Below, one piece after another: positions 33,795-43,796 of a stretch of 64,000 bases of DNA. Source of the stretch: Bacteroidales bacterium (GTDB lineage: Bacteria; Bacteroidota; Bacteroidia; Bacteroidales; F082). Position numbers and translations under genes: made by a program. The notes below the pieces were generated by a model. It saw only the letters and a list, made by a program, of their open reading frames with translations. It was not told the DNA's origin and did not search any database. The number at the start of each line of letters is the position of its first letter. Positions within the stretch are counted from its first letter, which is position 1. Location of the stretch: assembly GCA_016290215.1 (NCBI GenBank), contig JAEETH010000009.1:1-64000 (forward strand). Direction: 5' to 3'.

Positions 33795-36206
33795 TTAATT
33801 CAACTGTTGCCCCATGATACTATATCGCTTCCCATCCTTAATGATGATGATTTGTCCGTTTTCAACCACTTTCTGGACAGCGCTACTCGTTGAATCATCA
33901 TTGCTTTCACCAATGCCGTAGTCGGTTTTCTCGATGAACTCGGACCAGATGGTTTCCGACTCGACACCGTTGGCGAAGACCATGCTGATGCCGAATCGGT
34001 ACATTCCCGCCAAGGCATCATTCCAAGTGTTGTCGATGTAATCCGAGCCGTCAACATGGTCGGCGAGCATCACCGTGTTTCCTTCGCTGTCGGCGCGGTA
34101 GATGCGGTAACCTATGATTTGTGCGAGCGTGCTCTCGATTTCATAGATGCGTAGGGTGTCGTTAACGGCAAAAATCAAAGCATCCTTGTCGTCGTATTTT
34201 GCAGTGCAGGCTCCAAAACCTAAGTTGTCTCCATCGTTCATCGGTAATAGAGGGTTGCCAAGGATGACGTTGTTGTTGATGTCGTAATCGTAAACTCCTG
34301 ATTCAAGTGTGAGCAACAGGTGTGGCGTTTCGTCGTGGGCGGTATAATATCCCGAACCATAGATGTAATCTGAAACTGATGGGCTGGTTTGGATTCTTTG
34401 TCCTTGGCGGTTATAAAGATGGGTCTGGTAATCATTGCAAAGCCAAAAACCGTCATGTTCGGAGTCGTATGCCATTGTTCCGAAAAATAATAAGTTTATG
34501 GCCGTACTGTCGATAACCGTTCTGTTGTCGATGTCGATTTGGTATAATACTGTAAGACTAGTTGGGGTATTCAAGCTGTTGCAATAAAAACTGTTGCCAT
34601 CGTAGACAAGACATAAGGCATCGGGAATACCTTCCAGGTCAAATGCTTCCACCAAGTCCCCATCCATGGTATATTTTTCAATCATATTAGGCGGGTCGTT
34701 CCATGCCGCGTAAGAGACGTAGATGTATTCACCATCAGTGGCCACTCCGCCCGTTTCCCCGCTGATTTCAAATTGTTTCAAGAGGTGCCAATCACCATCG
34801 GTGTGATTCCATGAGAGACTTATTTCGGGACTATTCGGGTCGCTTGCGTCGGGTGAGTGGCTTGCTGTGATTTCGCTCACTGGATGGCAAGAGAAATGGG
34901 CTTCGATGTTGAGGGTGTCTTCTTCCACGGCAAAGGTGACTGAAGATAAGTTGGAAATGATTTGACCGTTTTTCTTCCAGCAATAAAACCTGTAATCATC
35001 AGAGAGAAAGACAGTTAAAGTGCATTGCTCACCGATATGATACCCGCCAATGCCTTCGATGGTACCCGCTGTGGATGGGTATGCCGTGGCGACGACTTGG
35101 CATGGATCGTAATGTGGGATGATGTCGAAGATGGCGTAATTGTTGTTGTTGAAGGCATATCCGTTGGGGTTTAGGTTGCCCAATGCGAAGTAGCCGTTAG
35201 CGGTGCCCCAGCCCCAGTTGAAATGCAGCAGGATGTTGTCGTCGTAGCCGTCGCAAACGAAAGCGTGACTGCCTTGGTCGCCACTACCTGAATAGAGCAC
35301 CGGACGTTGCAGATCGAGGTCGTGTTTCACCATCGCCAACCACTCTTCATTGTTGTAATTGGATTGCTTTTCCCTATGGGCAAGCCTTGAATAATTGAAA
35401 TAGCGTCTCAGCGCATTGGGCACATCGTTGGAGTTGGCCCCTGAGCCATTGATGGTATAATACATATCCACCGAAACGCCGCAATGGTACAGCAAAGTGG
35501 CCACAGCCTCGATTTCGGCTTCGGTTGAAGCATCGGTCAACGAGTCGGGCATGTGTTCCCAGTCGTAGGTGGTGTTGCCGAAGTTGGCGGAAAGCGTGGT
35601 GCCTGCATTGGAATAGGAATGGGAGCCCCAGCCCATGGCAGGGTACTTCCAATAGTGCATGATTTGCCCCATGGCAACCGCCACGCAGCCCACTTCTGCA
35701 TGGCCGCAGGGACCACTCATGGTGGGGCATAGGCTGTTGTAGCGGCAACCTTGGTGCCATTTCTCGGTCAGCAAAGGTGCCACAGCTTTGATGGACTTGC
35801 TTTCGTTGATTCGGCCAGTGGCCTTAACCAATTCCCATTGCCTTGCCGTAAGTTCATCCGCTGCAACATGGTTTTCAATGCCGTATTGCATCCTTGCCAC
35901 GAAATCCTGAAGGTAGTCCTCCATCTGTACAGGAATATTGTTCGGGTTGAAGCGGCCTTCATGGGAATAGGCGACGATGGGCGTCTCGCAGTCGTCGGCT
36001 GAAACAATGACGAAGCCATCTGCGGTGTTGAAGATGTAGAAGGCGGTAGTGTTGCTTTTCGTTTGATAGGTAGCTGCAAGTTGCAAGTCGTTCGTCGCCA
36101 TGAATTTGGCGGCAATGGATTGAGCCGTTTGCAGGCCAATGGGACGGGCGGTTGAGGAAAGCAACAGCACGAAAATGGCGAAGTAAAGTAGGAAGGTTCT
36201 TTTCAT
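33795..36206 (-). CDS. C10 family (streptopain-like) secreted cysteine protease, copy 1
   Basis: 803 residues: a signal peptide; an Inhibitor_I69-type propeptide (about 22-115; AAKFMATNDLQL, GFVIVSADDCETPIVAYSHE); a C10 catalytic domain with Cys174 in EVGCVAVAMGQIMHYW and His314 in GSHAFVCDGYDD, followed by LHFNWGWG; then a long beta-rich region with propeller-like repeats; and a short C-terminal motif (DGKRYSIMGQQLN). It would be secreted as a zymogen and degrade extracellular proteins. It is the last of three tandem paralogues. It is separated from the next by a palindromic gap, and no clear promoter is seen. Confidence 0.9.
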   Translation of the reverse strand: MKRTFLLYFAIFVLLLSSTARPIGLQTAQSIAAKFMATNDLQLAATYQTKSNTTAFYIFNTADGFVIVSADDCETPIVAYSHEGRFNPNNIPVQMEDYLQDFVARMQYGIENHVAADELTARQWELVKATGRINESKSIKAVAPLLTEKWHQGCRYNSLCPTMSGPCGHAEVGCVAVAMGQIMHYWKYPAMGWGSHSYSNAGTTLSANFGNTTYDWEHMPDSLTDASTEAEIEAVATLLYHCGVSVDMYYTINGSGANSNDVPNALRRYFNYSRLAHREKQSNYNNEEWLAMVKHDLDLQRPVLYSGSGDQGSHAFVCDGYDDNILLHFNWGWGTANGYFALGNLNPNGYAFNNNNYAIFDIIPHYDPCQVVATAYPSTAGTIEGIGGYHIGEQCTLTVFLSDDYRFYCWKKNGQIISNLSSVTFAVEEDTLNIEAHFSCHPVSEITASHSPDASDPNSPEISLSWNHTDGDWHLLKQFEISGETGGVATDGEYIYVSYAAWNDPPNMIEKYTMDGDLVEAFDLEGIPDALCLVYDGNSFYCNSLNTPTSLTVLYQIDIDNRTVIDSTAINLLFFGTMAYDSEHDGFWLCNDYQTHLYNRQGQRIQTSPSVSDYIYGSGYYTAHDETPHLLLTLESGVYDYDINNNVILGNPLLPMNDGDNLGFGACTAKYDDKDALIFAVNDTLRIYEIESTLAQIIGYRIYRADSEGNTVMLADHVDGSDYIDNTWNDALAGMYRFGISMVFANGVESETIWSEFIEKTDYGIGESNDDSTSSAVQKVVENGQIIIIKDGKRYSIMGQQLN

Positions 36207-36244
36207 AAGTAACTGTATTAAAATGCATTATTATAATCTTTATA

Positions 36245-36319
36245 GCTGTAAGCAATCAGCCGTCAGCTATCAGCTAGGTAGCACTATGGCTGACTGCTGA
36301 TGGCTGACTGTTGACGGCC
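36245..36319. repeat. Inverted repeat of CATCAGC-type heptamers, copy 1
   Basis: The left arm AATCAGCCGTCAGCTATCAG faces the right arm CTGACTGCTGATGGCTGACT, and the element ends in TTGACGGCCAAT. It is built from 7-base words of the form xxTCAGC. The partner copy at 56767 also ends in TGACGGCCAAT. Confidence 0.75.
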
Positions 36320-36384
36320 AATTTTTCCTGCCTTTATGTAAACTAATTCTGCTCATCTACTTAATATTAGGTGCTTATGGGTTA

Positions 36385-38823
36385 TTAATTCAAAAGTTGT
36401 CCGGTCACGGAGTAGCGTTTCCCGTTTTTGATGATGACGATTTTTCCGTCTTCAAATACCTTTTGGACTTGTTGTTTTGGTACTTCTTGGCCGTCGTTTT
36501 CTTCGATGCCAAAGTCTGTCTTCTCGATAGCGTCGGACCAAATGATTTCTGATTCTGTGTCGTTGAAATACACCTCGCTGATGCCGAAACGATACATGCC
36601 TGCAGGGGCGTCGTTCCATGTTGAGTCGATGAATGACGTACCTGAGGCTTCATCGGCAAGCGTTATGGTGTTTCCCTCGCTATCAGAGCGATAAAGGCGA
36701 TAGTGCATGACCGGTGCAAAATGGCTGTTGATTTCAAAGATGAGAATGCTGCTGCCATCTGAATAATGTTGGTAAGGGGCAACAAACAGGGCATCCTTGC
36801 CGTCGTATTTCCCAATGCATGCCCCATTGATACGACCACCAAAGTTCAATGAGATGGCGAGATTGGTGTTGAAACAGTGGTTTGAAATGTCGTAATCGCG
36901 AACAAAATTAGTAGCGGTAGAGTTGAAAACAAGCAAGTGAGGATTGCCGTCTTCGGCGATGATGCTACCCAATCCTTCAATATCTAATGTTGGAACGCTC
37001 GGTCCGTCGCATAACCTTTGCCCTTGACGGTTGACGAGTACGATGTTGCTATTACTAGAGGAAGAATTTGACAGCCAAAAACCGTCGTTTTCGGCATCGT
37101 AAGCACAATGGTATGGCCGGAAGCCTACATTGATGCTGTCGATTATGGTGTTGAAATCGGTGCAATACAGATACTCGCTGTAGATACTGTTATTGGCAAA
37201 ATAAAGATAGTTTCCGTCGCAAGTAATGTTGGGGATGGAAATGTTGAAGGTGCAAAACTCTAATAATTCTCCATCCATAGTGTATTTCCATATCTTGGAA
37301 GTTGGGTGAAATAAGGAGTCGTAACTTATGCTGAGGGTATAGATGAATTCGCCATCCGTGGTCACACTTAGTTGGTCATCGTCAATTAGGATTTGTTTTA
37401 ATTGAGGCCAGACGTGGTTGTCGTCAAAGCTCCATAACAGGTTGATGTAAGGGCTGTTCACATCGTTTGTGTCGGGTGCGTGAGTGGCGGTGATTTCTTT
37501 TACGGGATGAAAAGAAAAGTAGGCTTCGATGTCGTCAATATCGTCATTGACAGTGAATGAGTATGTCCTGTCGTAGGATACAACACCACCGCCTCTCTTC
37601 CAGTAATTGAATTGGCTGCTTTCGGTTGGGATTGCGGTGAGTGTGCAAAGCTCACTGAGATGGTATTCCCCAGTTCCTTCGATGGTGCCCCCTATGGGTG
37701 GGTAGGCCGTGGCAGTAACCGTATAAGGCTCATAGTGCGGGTCGATGCCGAAGATGGCGTAGTTGTTGCTGCTGAAATCATAGCCAATGGGATTGATGTT
37801 TCCCAAGGCGAAATAGCCGTTAGCGGTGCCCCAGCCCCAGTTGAAATGGAGCAGGTCGTTGTCATCGTAACCGTCGCAGACGAAGGCGTGGCTTCCATTT
37901 CCTCTGCCTGAATATAACACGGGGCGTTGCAAGTCGAGGTCGTTTTTCAACAGGGCGAGCCAGGCGGCATTGTCATTGCCTTTTTTCTCGCGATGGAGAT
38001 ACCGGGAATAATTGAAATAGCGTTTCAGGGCGTTGGGTACTTTGTTGGAGTCTGTTGACGAACCATTTGCACTATAGTTCATGTCTAACGCAACGCCGCA
38101 GTGGTAGAGCAGTGTAGCCACAGCCTCTATTTCTGCTTCGCTTGAAGCCTCGGTCAACGAGTCGGGCATGTGGTTCCAGTCGTAGGTGGTGTTGCCAAAG
38201 TCGGCGGAAAGCGTGACTCCTGCATTGGAATAGGAATGGGAGTCCCAGCCTGTGGTGGGATAGTTCCAATAGTGCATGATTTGTCCCATGGCCACCGCCA
38301 CGCAGCCCACTTCTGCATGGTCGCAGGGACCGTTTATGGTAGGGCAGAGGCTGTTGTAAAGGCAACCTTGGTGCCATTTCTCGGTCAGCAAAGGGGCAAC
38401 GGCTTTGGTGGACTTGCTTTCGTTGATTCGGCCAGTGGCCTTAACCAATTCCCATTGTCTTGCCGTAAGTTCATCCGCTGCAACATGGTTTTCGATGCCG
38501 TATTGTATTCTTGAGACGAAATCCTGAAGGTAGTCCTCCATCTGCATGGGGATATTGTTCGGGTAGAAGCGGCCTTCATGGGAATAGGCGATGATGGGCG
38601 TCTCGCAGTCGTCGGCTGAAACGATGATAAAACCGTTTGAGGTGTTGAAGACGTAAAAGGCGGCAGCGTTCTTGGCTGTTTGGTAAGTGGAAATAAGTTG
38701 CAAGTCGTTGGTTACCATGAATTTGGAAGCAATGGACTGCGCTGTTTGCACGTCAACGGGACGGGCGATTGAGGAAAGAAACAGCCCGAAAATAACGAAG
38801 TAAAGTAGGATAATTCTTTTCAT
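36385..38823 (-). CDS. C10 family secreted cysteine protease, copy 2
   Basis: 812 residues with the same layout as its neighbours: signal peptide (MKRIILLYFVIFGLFLSSIA), I69 propeptide, and catalytic Cys in EVGCVAVAMGQIMHYWNYP and His in GSHAFVCDGYDDND with LHFNWGWG. The beta-rich C-terminal half is more divergent, and the end is NGKRYSVTGQLLN. All key residues are intact. The propeptide and catalytic regions are almost identical to copy 3, even at nucleotide level, while the C-terminal halves differ, which suggests recent duplication or gene conversion. The gap to copy 3 is only 22 bases, so the two are co-transcribed. Confidence 0.9.
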   Translation of the reverse strand: MKRIILLYFVIFGLFLSSIARPVDVQTAQSIASKFMVTNDLQLISTYQTAKNAAAFYVFNTSNGFIIVSADDCETPIIAYSHEGRFYPNNIPMQMEDYLQDFVSRIQYGIENHVAADELTARQWELVKATGRINESKSTKAVAPLLTEKWHQGCLYNSLCPTINGPCDHAEVGCVAVAMGQIMHYWNYPTTGWDSHSYSNAGVTLSADFGNTTYDWNHMPDSLTEASSEAEIEAVATLLYHCGVALDMNYSANGSSTDSNKVPNALKRYFNYSRYLHREKKGNDNAAWLALLKNDLDLQRPVLYSGRGNGSHAFVCDGYDDNDLLHFNWGWGTANGYFALGNINPIGYDFSSNNYAIFGIDPHYEPYTVTATAYPPIGGTIEGTGEYHLSELCTLTAIPTESSQFNYWKRGGGVVSYDRTYSFTVNDDIDDIEAYFSFHPVKEITATHAPDTNDVNSPYINLLWSFDDNHVWPQLKQILIDDDQLSVTTDGEFIYTLSISYDSLFHPTSKIWKYTMDGELLEFCTFNISIPNITCDGNYLYFANNSIYSEYLYCTDFNTIIDSINVGFRPYHCAYDAENDGFWLSNSSSSNSNIVLVNRQGQRLCDGPSVPTLDIEGLGSIIAEDGNPHLLVFNSTATNFVRDYDISNHCFNTNLAISLNFGGRINGACIGKYDGKDALFVAPYQHYSDGSSILIFEINSHFAPVMHYRLYRSDSEGNTITLADEASGTSFIDSTWNDAPAGMYRFGISEVYFNDTESEIIWSDAIEKTDFGIEENDGQEVPKQQVQKVFEDGKIVIIKNGKRYSVTGQLLN

Positions 38824-38845
38824 AAAAATTTATGTTAAAGGATTC

Positions 38846-41290
38846 TCAATTCAAAAGTTGTCCAGTTATGGTGTAGCGTTTTCCATTTTTGATGATGACG
38901 ATTTTCCCGTCTTCAAACACCTTTTGGACTTTTTGTTTTGGCATTTCTTGGCCTTGGTTTTCATCGATGCCAATGTCTGTCTTCTCTATGGGCTCGGACC
39001 AGATGATTTCGGATTCGACACCGTTGAAATAAACCTCACTGATGCCGAAACGGTAAATGCCAGCTATAGTTTGGTCCCATGTGTGGTCAATATACGAATT
39101 GCCAGCTGCTCCATCGGCAAGCATCACAGTATCTCCTTCGCTATTGGAGCGGTAGATGCGGTAACCTACGATTTGAGACAAATGGCAGTTGATTTCGTAG
39201 ATGTGAACCTTGTTTTGATAGACGATAAACAGGGATTCTTTTCCATCATATTGACCTATGCAAGCTCCCTTGAAATCGTGTTGGAAATCGGCAATGCTAT
39301 GGTCGCAAAGGATGTCGTTGGTGATATTATAATCATAAAGCTTCCCGGAGTAGGCAAATAACAAGTGTCGGGTTTCGTCTTTGGCCGTATGATAGCACGA
39401 ACCCCAAGGAGCTACTTGCAGTGGAAGCAGAGGATATAAACTTGGGCCTTCTCGTATGGATTGGCCGCTACGGCTGATGAGCGTTAAATGCCTGACAAGG
39501 TTGGTTGAGCGGTGTGATGGAATCCAAAAGCCGTCGTTGAGTGGGTCGTAAACACATAAAGTTCTGTAGTTGGTATGGCTCGATGCGTTGCTCAAACTAT
39601 GAATTGAGACGAGTGTCCTGTTGGCCAAATCAACACAATGGAGTTTGTTGTTGAGGCCTAGGTAGTAGAAGTAACTGCCGTCAAAGGCCAGCGCTGGACT
39701 GTAGTCGCATCCCTCGATGCTGAATGCTTCGACTAAATCCCCATCCATAGTGTATTGGCGGAATGTCACTGAGTTGTTCGTGGCACTGCCACTCGTATAA
39801 ACGTATTCGCCGTCGGTCCCTACACCATCTCCCGCTACATTGAATTCTTTCAACAGAGTCCATTGGTCCGAATCTTGCAATTCCCATGACAAGCTTACGG
39901 AAGGGCTGTTCGGGTTGTCGGCTTCTGGATAAAGACTCACTGTGATATGTTCCGGCAGACTCAAGGTGAAATTGGCCACGAGGTCGTCAATGTCGCCATC
40001 CACTTCTTCGATGGTATAGGTCGGATTAAAGGTCAAAACCTGTCCGTTCCGTTTCCAACAATAGAAATCGCATTGCTCGGCAGGCACGGCTGTCAGTGTA
40101 CATGACTCACCAATGTGGTATCCGCCAGTGCCTAAGATGGTGCCTGCGTTGGGTGGATAGACTGTGGCAGTGACTTGCCAAGGCTCATATAGAGGAACAA
40201 TGCCAAAGATGGCAGAGTTGTTGGTGCTGAATTGATAACCGATAGGATTCAAGTTTCCTAAAGCGAAATACCCATCGCCGGGACCACCCCAGCCCCAGTT
40301 GAAATGCAGCAGGTCGTTGTCGTCGTAGCCGTCGCAAACGAAAGCATGTCCACCGCTACCCGAACCAGAATATTGGACTGGACGTTGTAGGTCGAGGTCG
40401 CTTTTAATCATAGAAAGCCATTCATAGTTGCTGAAATCGGATTTGCTTTCCCTGTGGAGGTGTTTTGAGTAGTCGAAATACCGCATCAGAGCATTGGGAA
40501 TCTTACTTGAATTGGATGATGAACCGTTGGTGCTGTATGCCATCTCTATCGAAACACCACAATGGAACAACAATGTTGCCACCGCCACTATTTCGGCTTC
40601 GGTAGAGGTCTCGGTCAACGAATCGGGCATGTGGTCCCAGTCGTAGACTGTGTTAGCGAAATCGGCGGATAGTTCTGCGCCCACATCGCCTAAGTGGTAA
40701 TAGGAATTTGAACCCCAGCCGGTTTCTGGGTACTTCCAATAGTGCATGATTTGTCCCATGGCTACCGCTACGCAGCCCACTTCGGCATGGTCGCAGGGGC
40801 CGCTCATGGCGGGGCAGAGGCTGTTGTATAGGCAACCTTGGTGCCATTTCTCGGTCAGCAAGGGGGCAACGGCTTTGGTGGACTTGCTTTCGTTGATTCG
40901 GCCAGTGGCCTTAACCAATTCCCATTGCCTTGCCGTAAGTTCATCCGCTTCAACATGGTTTTCGATGCCGTATTGCATTCTTGAGACGAAATCCTGAAGG
41001 TAGTCCTCCATCTGTACGGGGACATTGTTTGGGTTGAAGCGGCCTTCATGGGAATAGGCGATGATGGGCGTCTCGCAATCGTCGGCTGAAACGATGACGA
41101 AACCATCTGCGGTGTTGAAGATGTAGAAGGCAGCAATATTCTTGGATGTTGGGTAAGTGGAAACAAGTTGCAAGTCGTTGGTTGCCATGAATTTGGCAGC
41201 AACGAATTGAGCCGTTTCCAAGTCTATGGGGTGGGCGGCTGAGCTGAAGAAGAGACCTGTTAAAACCAATAATATCAGAGTTTTTTTCAT
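38846..41290 (-). CDS. C10 family secreted cysteine protease, copy 3
   Basis: 814 residues: signal peptide (MKKTLILLVLTGLFFSSAA), I69 propeptide, catalytic Cys (EVGCVAVAMGQIMHYWKYP) and His (GGHAFVCDGYDD, LHFNWGWGGPGDGYFALG), a beta-rich region with propeller-like repeats, and the C-terminal NGKRYTITGQLLN. The start at 41290 is set by the signal peptide; the frame upstream crosses the promoter. It is the promoter-proximal gene of the protease cluster. Whether the short C-terminal motif directs secretion or anchoring is not known to me. Confidence 0.9.
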   Translation of the reverse strand: MKKTLILLVLTGLFFSSAAHPIDLETAQFVAAKFMATNDLQLVSTYPTSKNIAAFYIFNTADGFVIVSADDCETPIIAYSHEGRFNPNNVPVQMEDYLQDFVSRMQYGIENHVEADELTARQWELVKATGRINESKSTKAVAPLLTEKWHQGCLYNSLCPAMSGPCDHAEVGCVAVAMGQIMHYWKYPETGWGSNSYYHLGDVGAELSADFANTVYDWDHMPDSLTETSTEAEIVAVATLLFHCGVSIEMAYSTNGSSSNSSKIPNALMRYFDYSKHLHRESKSDFSNYEWLSMIKSDLDLQRPVQYSGSGSGGHAFVCDGYDDNDLLHFNWGWGGPGDGYFALGNLNPIGYQFSTNNSAIFGIVPLYEPWQVTATVYPPNAGTILGTGGYHIGESCTLTAVPAEQCDFYCWKRNGQVLTFNPTYTIEEVDGDIDDLVANFTLSLPEHITVSLYPEADNPNSPSVSLSWELQDSDQWTLLKEFNVAGDGVGTDGEYVYTSGSATNNSVTFRQYTMDGDLVEAFSIEGCDYSPALAFDGSYFYYLGLNNKLHCVDLANRTLVSIHSLSNASSHTNYRTLCVYDPLNDGFWIPSHRSTNLVRHLTLISRSGQSIREGPSLYPLLPLQVAPWGSCYHTAKDETRHLLFAYSGKLYDYNITNDILCDHSIADFQHDFKGACIGQYDGKESLFIVYQNKVHIYEINCHLSQIVGYRIYRSNSEGDTVMLADGAAGNSYIDHTWDQTIAGIYRFGISEVYFNGVESEIIWSEPIEKTDIGIDENQGQEMPKQKVQKVFEDGKIVIIKNGKRYTITGQLLN

Positions 41291-41311
41291 GGGGTACTTT
41301 TTGTAATAGCG

Positions 41312-41319
41312 CAAAAATA
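41312..41319 (-). promoter_or_regulatory. -7 promoter element of the protease cluster
   Basis: TATTTTTG followed by CGC on the minus strand, 22 bases before the ATG at 41290. Confidence 0.6.
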
Positions 41320-41360
41320 CAAAAAATCTGATACGGAAGAAGCTTTTTGCCTCGCTTTGC

Positions 41361-41434
41361 GTCATTACGAACGAAGTGAAGCAATTCAGACGTAAAACTT
41401 TAATTTCAGGATCGCTTCGTTCCTCGCAATGATG
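41361..41434. repeat. Inverted repeat, CATTGCGAGGAACGAAGC family
   Basis: CATTACGAACGAAGTGAAGC and GCTTCGTTCCTCGCAATG form an imperfect stem of about 20 bp. The word CATTGCGAGGAACGAAGC is a dispersed intergenic palindrome seen in many bacterial genomes. It lies between tex and the protease promoter. Confidence 0.75.
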
Positions 41435-41445
41435 CCAAGCGGCAG

Positions 41446-43581
41446 TCAGAGTTTCATCGTCAAACTGATGCGATTTCTGTTCACATCCACTTCCAAAACC
41501 TTCACGCGAACTTTTTGATTCAAGTGTACCACTTCGTTCGGGTCTTTGATATAGTGGTCGGCCATCTGGCTGATGTGGACGAGGCCGTCCTGGTGTACGC
41601 CGATGTCGACAAAGGCACCGAAAGCCGTGATGTTAGTGATGATGCCGTTGAGGGTCATGCCGACACGTAAGTCGTTGATGGTGCGGATGTTTTTGTCGAA
41701 CTCAAAGGCTTCAAAGGTCTTGCGCGGGTCACGACCAGGCTTGTCCAACTCGGTGAGGATGTCGTTGATGGTCTCTAAGCCGAAGTCTTTTTCCACAAAC
41801 TCCTTTGGGTGGATTTTTGCGATGAGTTCCTTGTTGCCGATGAGGTCTTTTACCTTCACGTTCAGCGTCTTGGCCATCTTCTCCACGATGTGGTAGCTCT
41901 CGGGGTGGACGGCGCTTTGGTCCAAAGGGTTGTCTCCGTTATGGATACGCAGGAAACCGGCGCATTGTTCGAAGGCTTTGTCGCCGAGGCGCGGCACCTC
42001 CTTGAGTTGTTTGCGGTTCTTGAAGCCACCGTTTTCCTCGCGGTAGGTGATGATGTTGGAAGCCAAGGCAGGGCCGACGCCGCTCACATAAGATAATAAT
42101 TGCTGGCTGGCGGTGTTGAGTTCCACGCCGACGGCGTTCACGCAACTCTCCACGGTCTGGTCAAGGCTCTCGCTGAGTTTCTTTTGGTCCACATCGTGCT
42201 GGTATTGTCCTACGCCGATGCTCTTCGGGTCTATCTTCACCAACTCGGCCAACGGGTCCATCAGTCGGCGACCGATGCTGACCGCGCCGCGCACGGTGAT
42301 GTCATAGTCAGGAAACTCGTCACGGGCGATTTTGGAGGCGCTGTACACCGATGCGCCGCTCTCGCTCACCATCACGGCCATCAGGTCGCGGTCGAACTTG
42401 ATGCTGCGGATGAAGTCCTCGGTCTCGCGTCCCGCCGTGCCGTTGCCGATGGCGATGACTTTGATGCGGTAGGCATCCACGAGGCTCTTGATTTTGCGCA
42501 TGGCACCCACCGTGTCCGACTTGGGCGGGTGGGGATAAATGGTCTCGTTGTGGAGCAAGGCACCTGTTTCGCTCAAGACCACCACCTTGCAACCCGTTCT
42601 AAAGCCTGGGTCGATGGCGAGGACGCGCTTTTGGCCCATGGGGGCGGCTAAGAGGAGTTGTTTGAGATTCTCGGCGAAGACGCGGATGGCGGTCTCGTCA
42701 GCTTTCTCCTTATAATAATTGCGGATTTCTGTTTCGATGGAAGGCTCCAAAAGGCGTTTCCAAGAGTCGGCGATGGCCTCGCGCACGAGTTCCGATGATT
42801 CGTTGTCATTTTTCAGGAAGATGCTCTCCAAAGAATTGAGCACAAAGTCGTCATCGACTTTGATTTTCAGTTTCACCATGCCTTCTTCCTCGGCGCGGAA
42901 CAGAGCCAAGAGGCGGTGCGAGGGCGCCTGTGAGATAGGCTCGCGGAAGTCGAAATACTGCTGGTAGGTCTTGCCTTCCTCTTCCTTGCCTTTGACTACG
43001 GTAGAGCTGATGTCGCCTTGGATATGGAAAATCTTGCGGATGCGGTTGCGCCCGTTGATGTTCTCAGAGACCCACTCGGCCATGATGTCCTTCGCGCCTT
43101 GCAGGGCTTCTTCCACGTCGTTGACACCCTTGCCAGCATTGACATAACGTGCGGCAAGGCGGTCCACCATATCCACGTTCTGCGCCATGATTTGTGCGGC
43201 AAGCGGCTCCAAACCTTTTTCGCGGGCGATGGCGGCGCGGGTGCGGCGTTTGGGCTTGTAGGGGAGATACAAATCCTCGACTTCCTGCAAAGTCTTGGCG
43301 TTCAGTATCTTCTGCTCCAATTCGGGCGTGAGTTTCTCCTGCTCACGGATAGAGGCGATGACGCTTTCCTTACGTTTTTGGAGTTCAACGAGTTGTTCGA
43401 GGCGTTTCTGCACAGCGGCCACGTTCTCTTCATTCATCGTGCCTGTCATTTCTTTGCGGTAGCGGGCGATGAAGGGGATGGTGGCGCCTTCGTCGAAGAG
43501 GCGAATGACATTGGCCACATGGTGCGCGGCCAAGTTGAGTTCCTGTGCGATTTGCGGAGCGAAGTCTATGGTGTTGGGCAT
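41446..43581 (-). CDS. tex: RNA-binding transcription accessory protein Tex
   Basis: 711 residues. The N-terminal Tex domain has GATIPFIARYRKEMTGTMNE and LYLPYKPKRRTRAAIAREKG. A YqgF/RuvC-like domain follows (LAIDPGFRTGCKVVVL, VIAIGNGTAGRETEDF), then helix-hairpin-helix motifs (LLSYVSGVGPALASNII, LKEVPRLGDKAFEQCAGFLR). The C-terminal S1 domain (GMTLNGIITNITAFGAFVDI, VHQDGLVHISQM) binds RNA. Tex proteins act in transcription and RNA metabolism in the cytoplasm. The length is somewhat short of the 750-780 usual, but all domains are present. It has its own promoter. Confidence 0.96.
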   Translation of the reverse strand: MPNTIDFAPQIAQELNLAAHHVANVIRLFDEGATIPFIARYRKEMTGTMNEENVAAVQKRLEQLVELQKRKESVIASIREQEKLTPELEQKILNAKTLQEVEDLYLPYKPKRRTRAAIAREKGLEPLAAQIMAQNVDMVDRLAARYVNAGKGVNDVEEALQGAKDIMAEWVSENINGRNRIRKIFHIQGDISSTVVKGKEEEGKTYQQYFDFREPISQAPSHRLLALFRAEEEGMVKLKIKVDDDFVLNSLESIFLKNDNESSELVREAIADSWKRLLEPSIETEIRNYYKEKADETAIRVFAENLKQLLLAAPMGQKRVLAIDPGFRTGCKVVVLSETGALLHNETIYPHPPKSDTVGAMRKIKSLVDAYRIKVIAIGNGTAGRETEDFIRSIKFDRDLMAVMVSESGASVYSASKIARDEFPDYDITVRGAVSIGRRLMDPLAELVKIDPKSIGVGQYQHDVDQKKLSESLDQTVESCVNAVGVELNTASQQLLSYVSGVGPALASNIITYREENGGFKNRKQLKEVPRLGDKAFEQCAGFLRIHNGDNPLDQSAVHPESYHIVEKMAKTLNVKVKDLIGNKELIAKIHPKEFVEKDFGLETINDILTELDKPGRDPRKTFEAFEFDKNIRTINDLRVGMTLNGIITNITAFGAFVDIGVHQDGLVHISQMADHYIKDPNEVVHLNQKVRVKVLEVDVNRNRISLTMKL

Positions 43582-43601
43582 ATTTTTCAGGTTTTGATGC
43601 G

Positions 43602-43609
43602 CAAAAATA
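43602..43609 (-). promoter_or_regulatory. -7 promoter element of tex
   Basis: TATTTTTG followed by CGCATC on the minus strand, 20 bases before the ATG. Confidence 0.6.
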
Positions 43610-43769
43610 CGGTTTCTGTTTGATTATTTTCGTCATTTTTGTTCAGTAGTTCACAATGAAACTATGTGTTTATTGTTTTTATTGCGGCAATATTTTATTG
43701 ATTTATAAACAAATAGATTTTTTTTTCTTTTTTATTACTAAAAACACTTTCATTATTAGAAAAATTGTT

Positions 43770-43777
43770 TATTTTTG
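43770..43777 (+). promoter_or_regulatory. -7 promoter element in the AT-rich patch
   Basis: TATTTTTG followed by CAGT, 19 bases before the ATG at 43797. Confidence 0.55.
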
Positions 43778-43796
43778 CAGTAAAATAAATATCACT

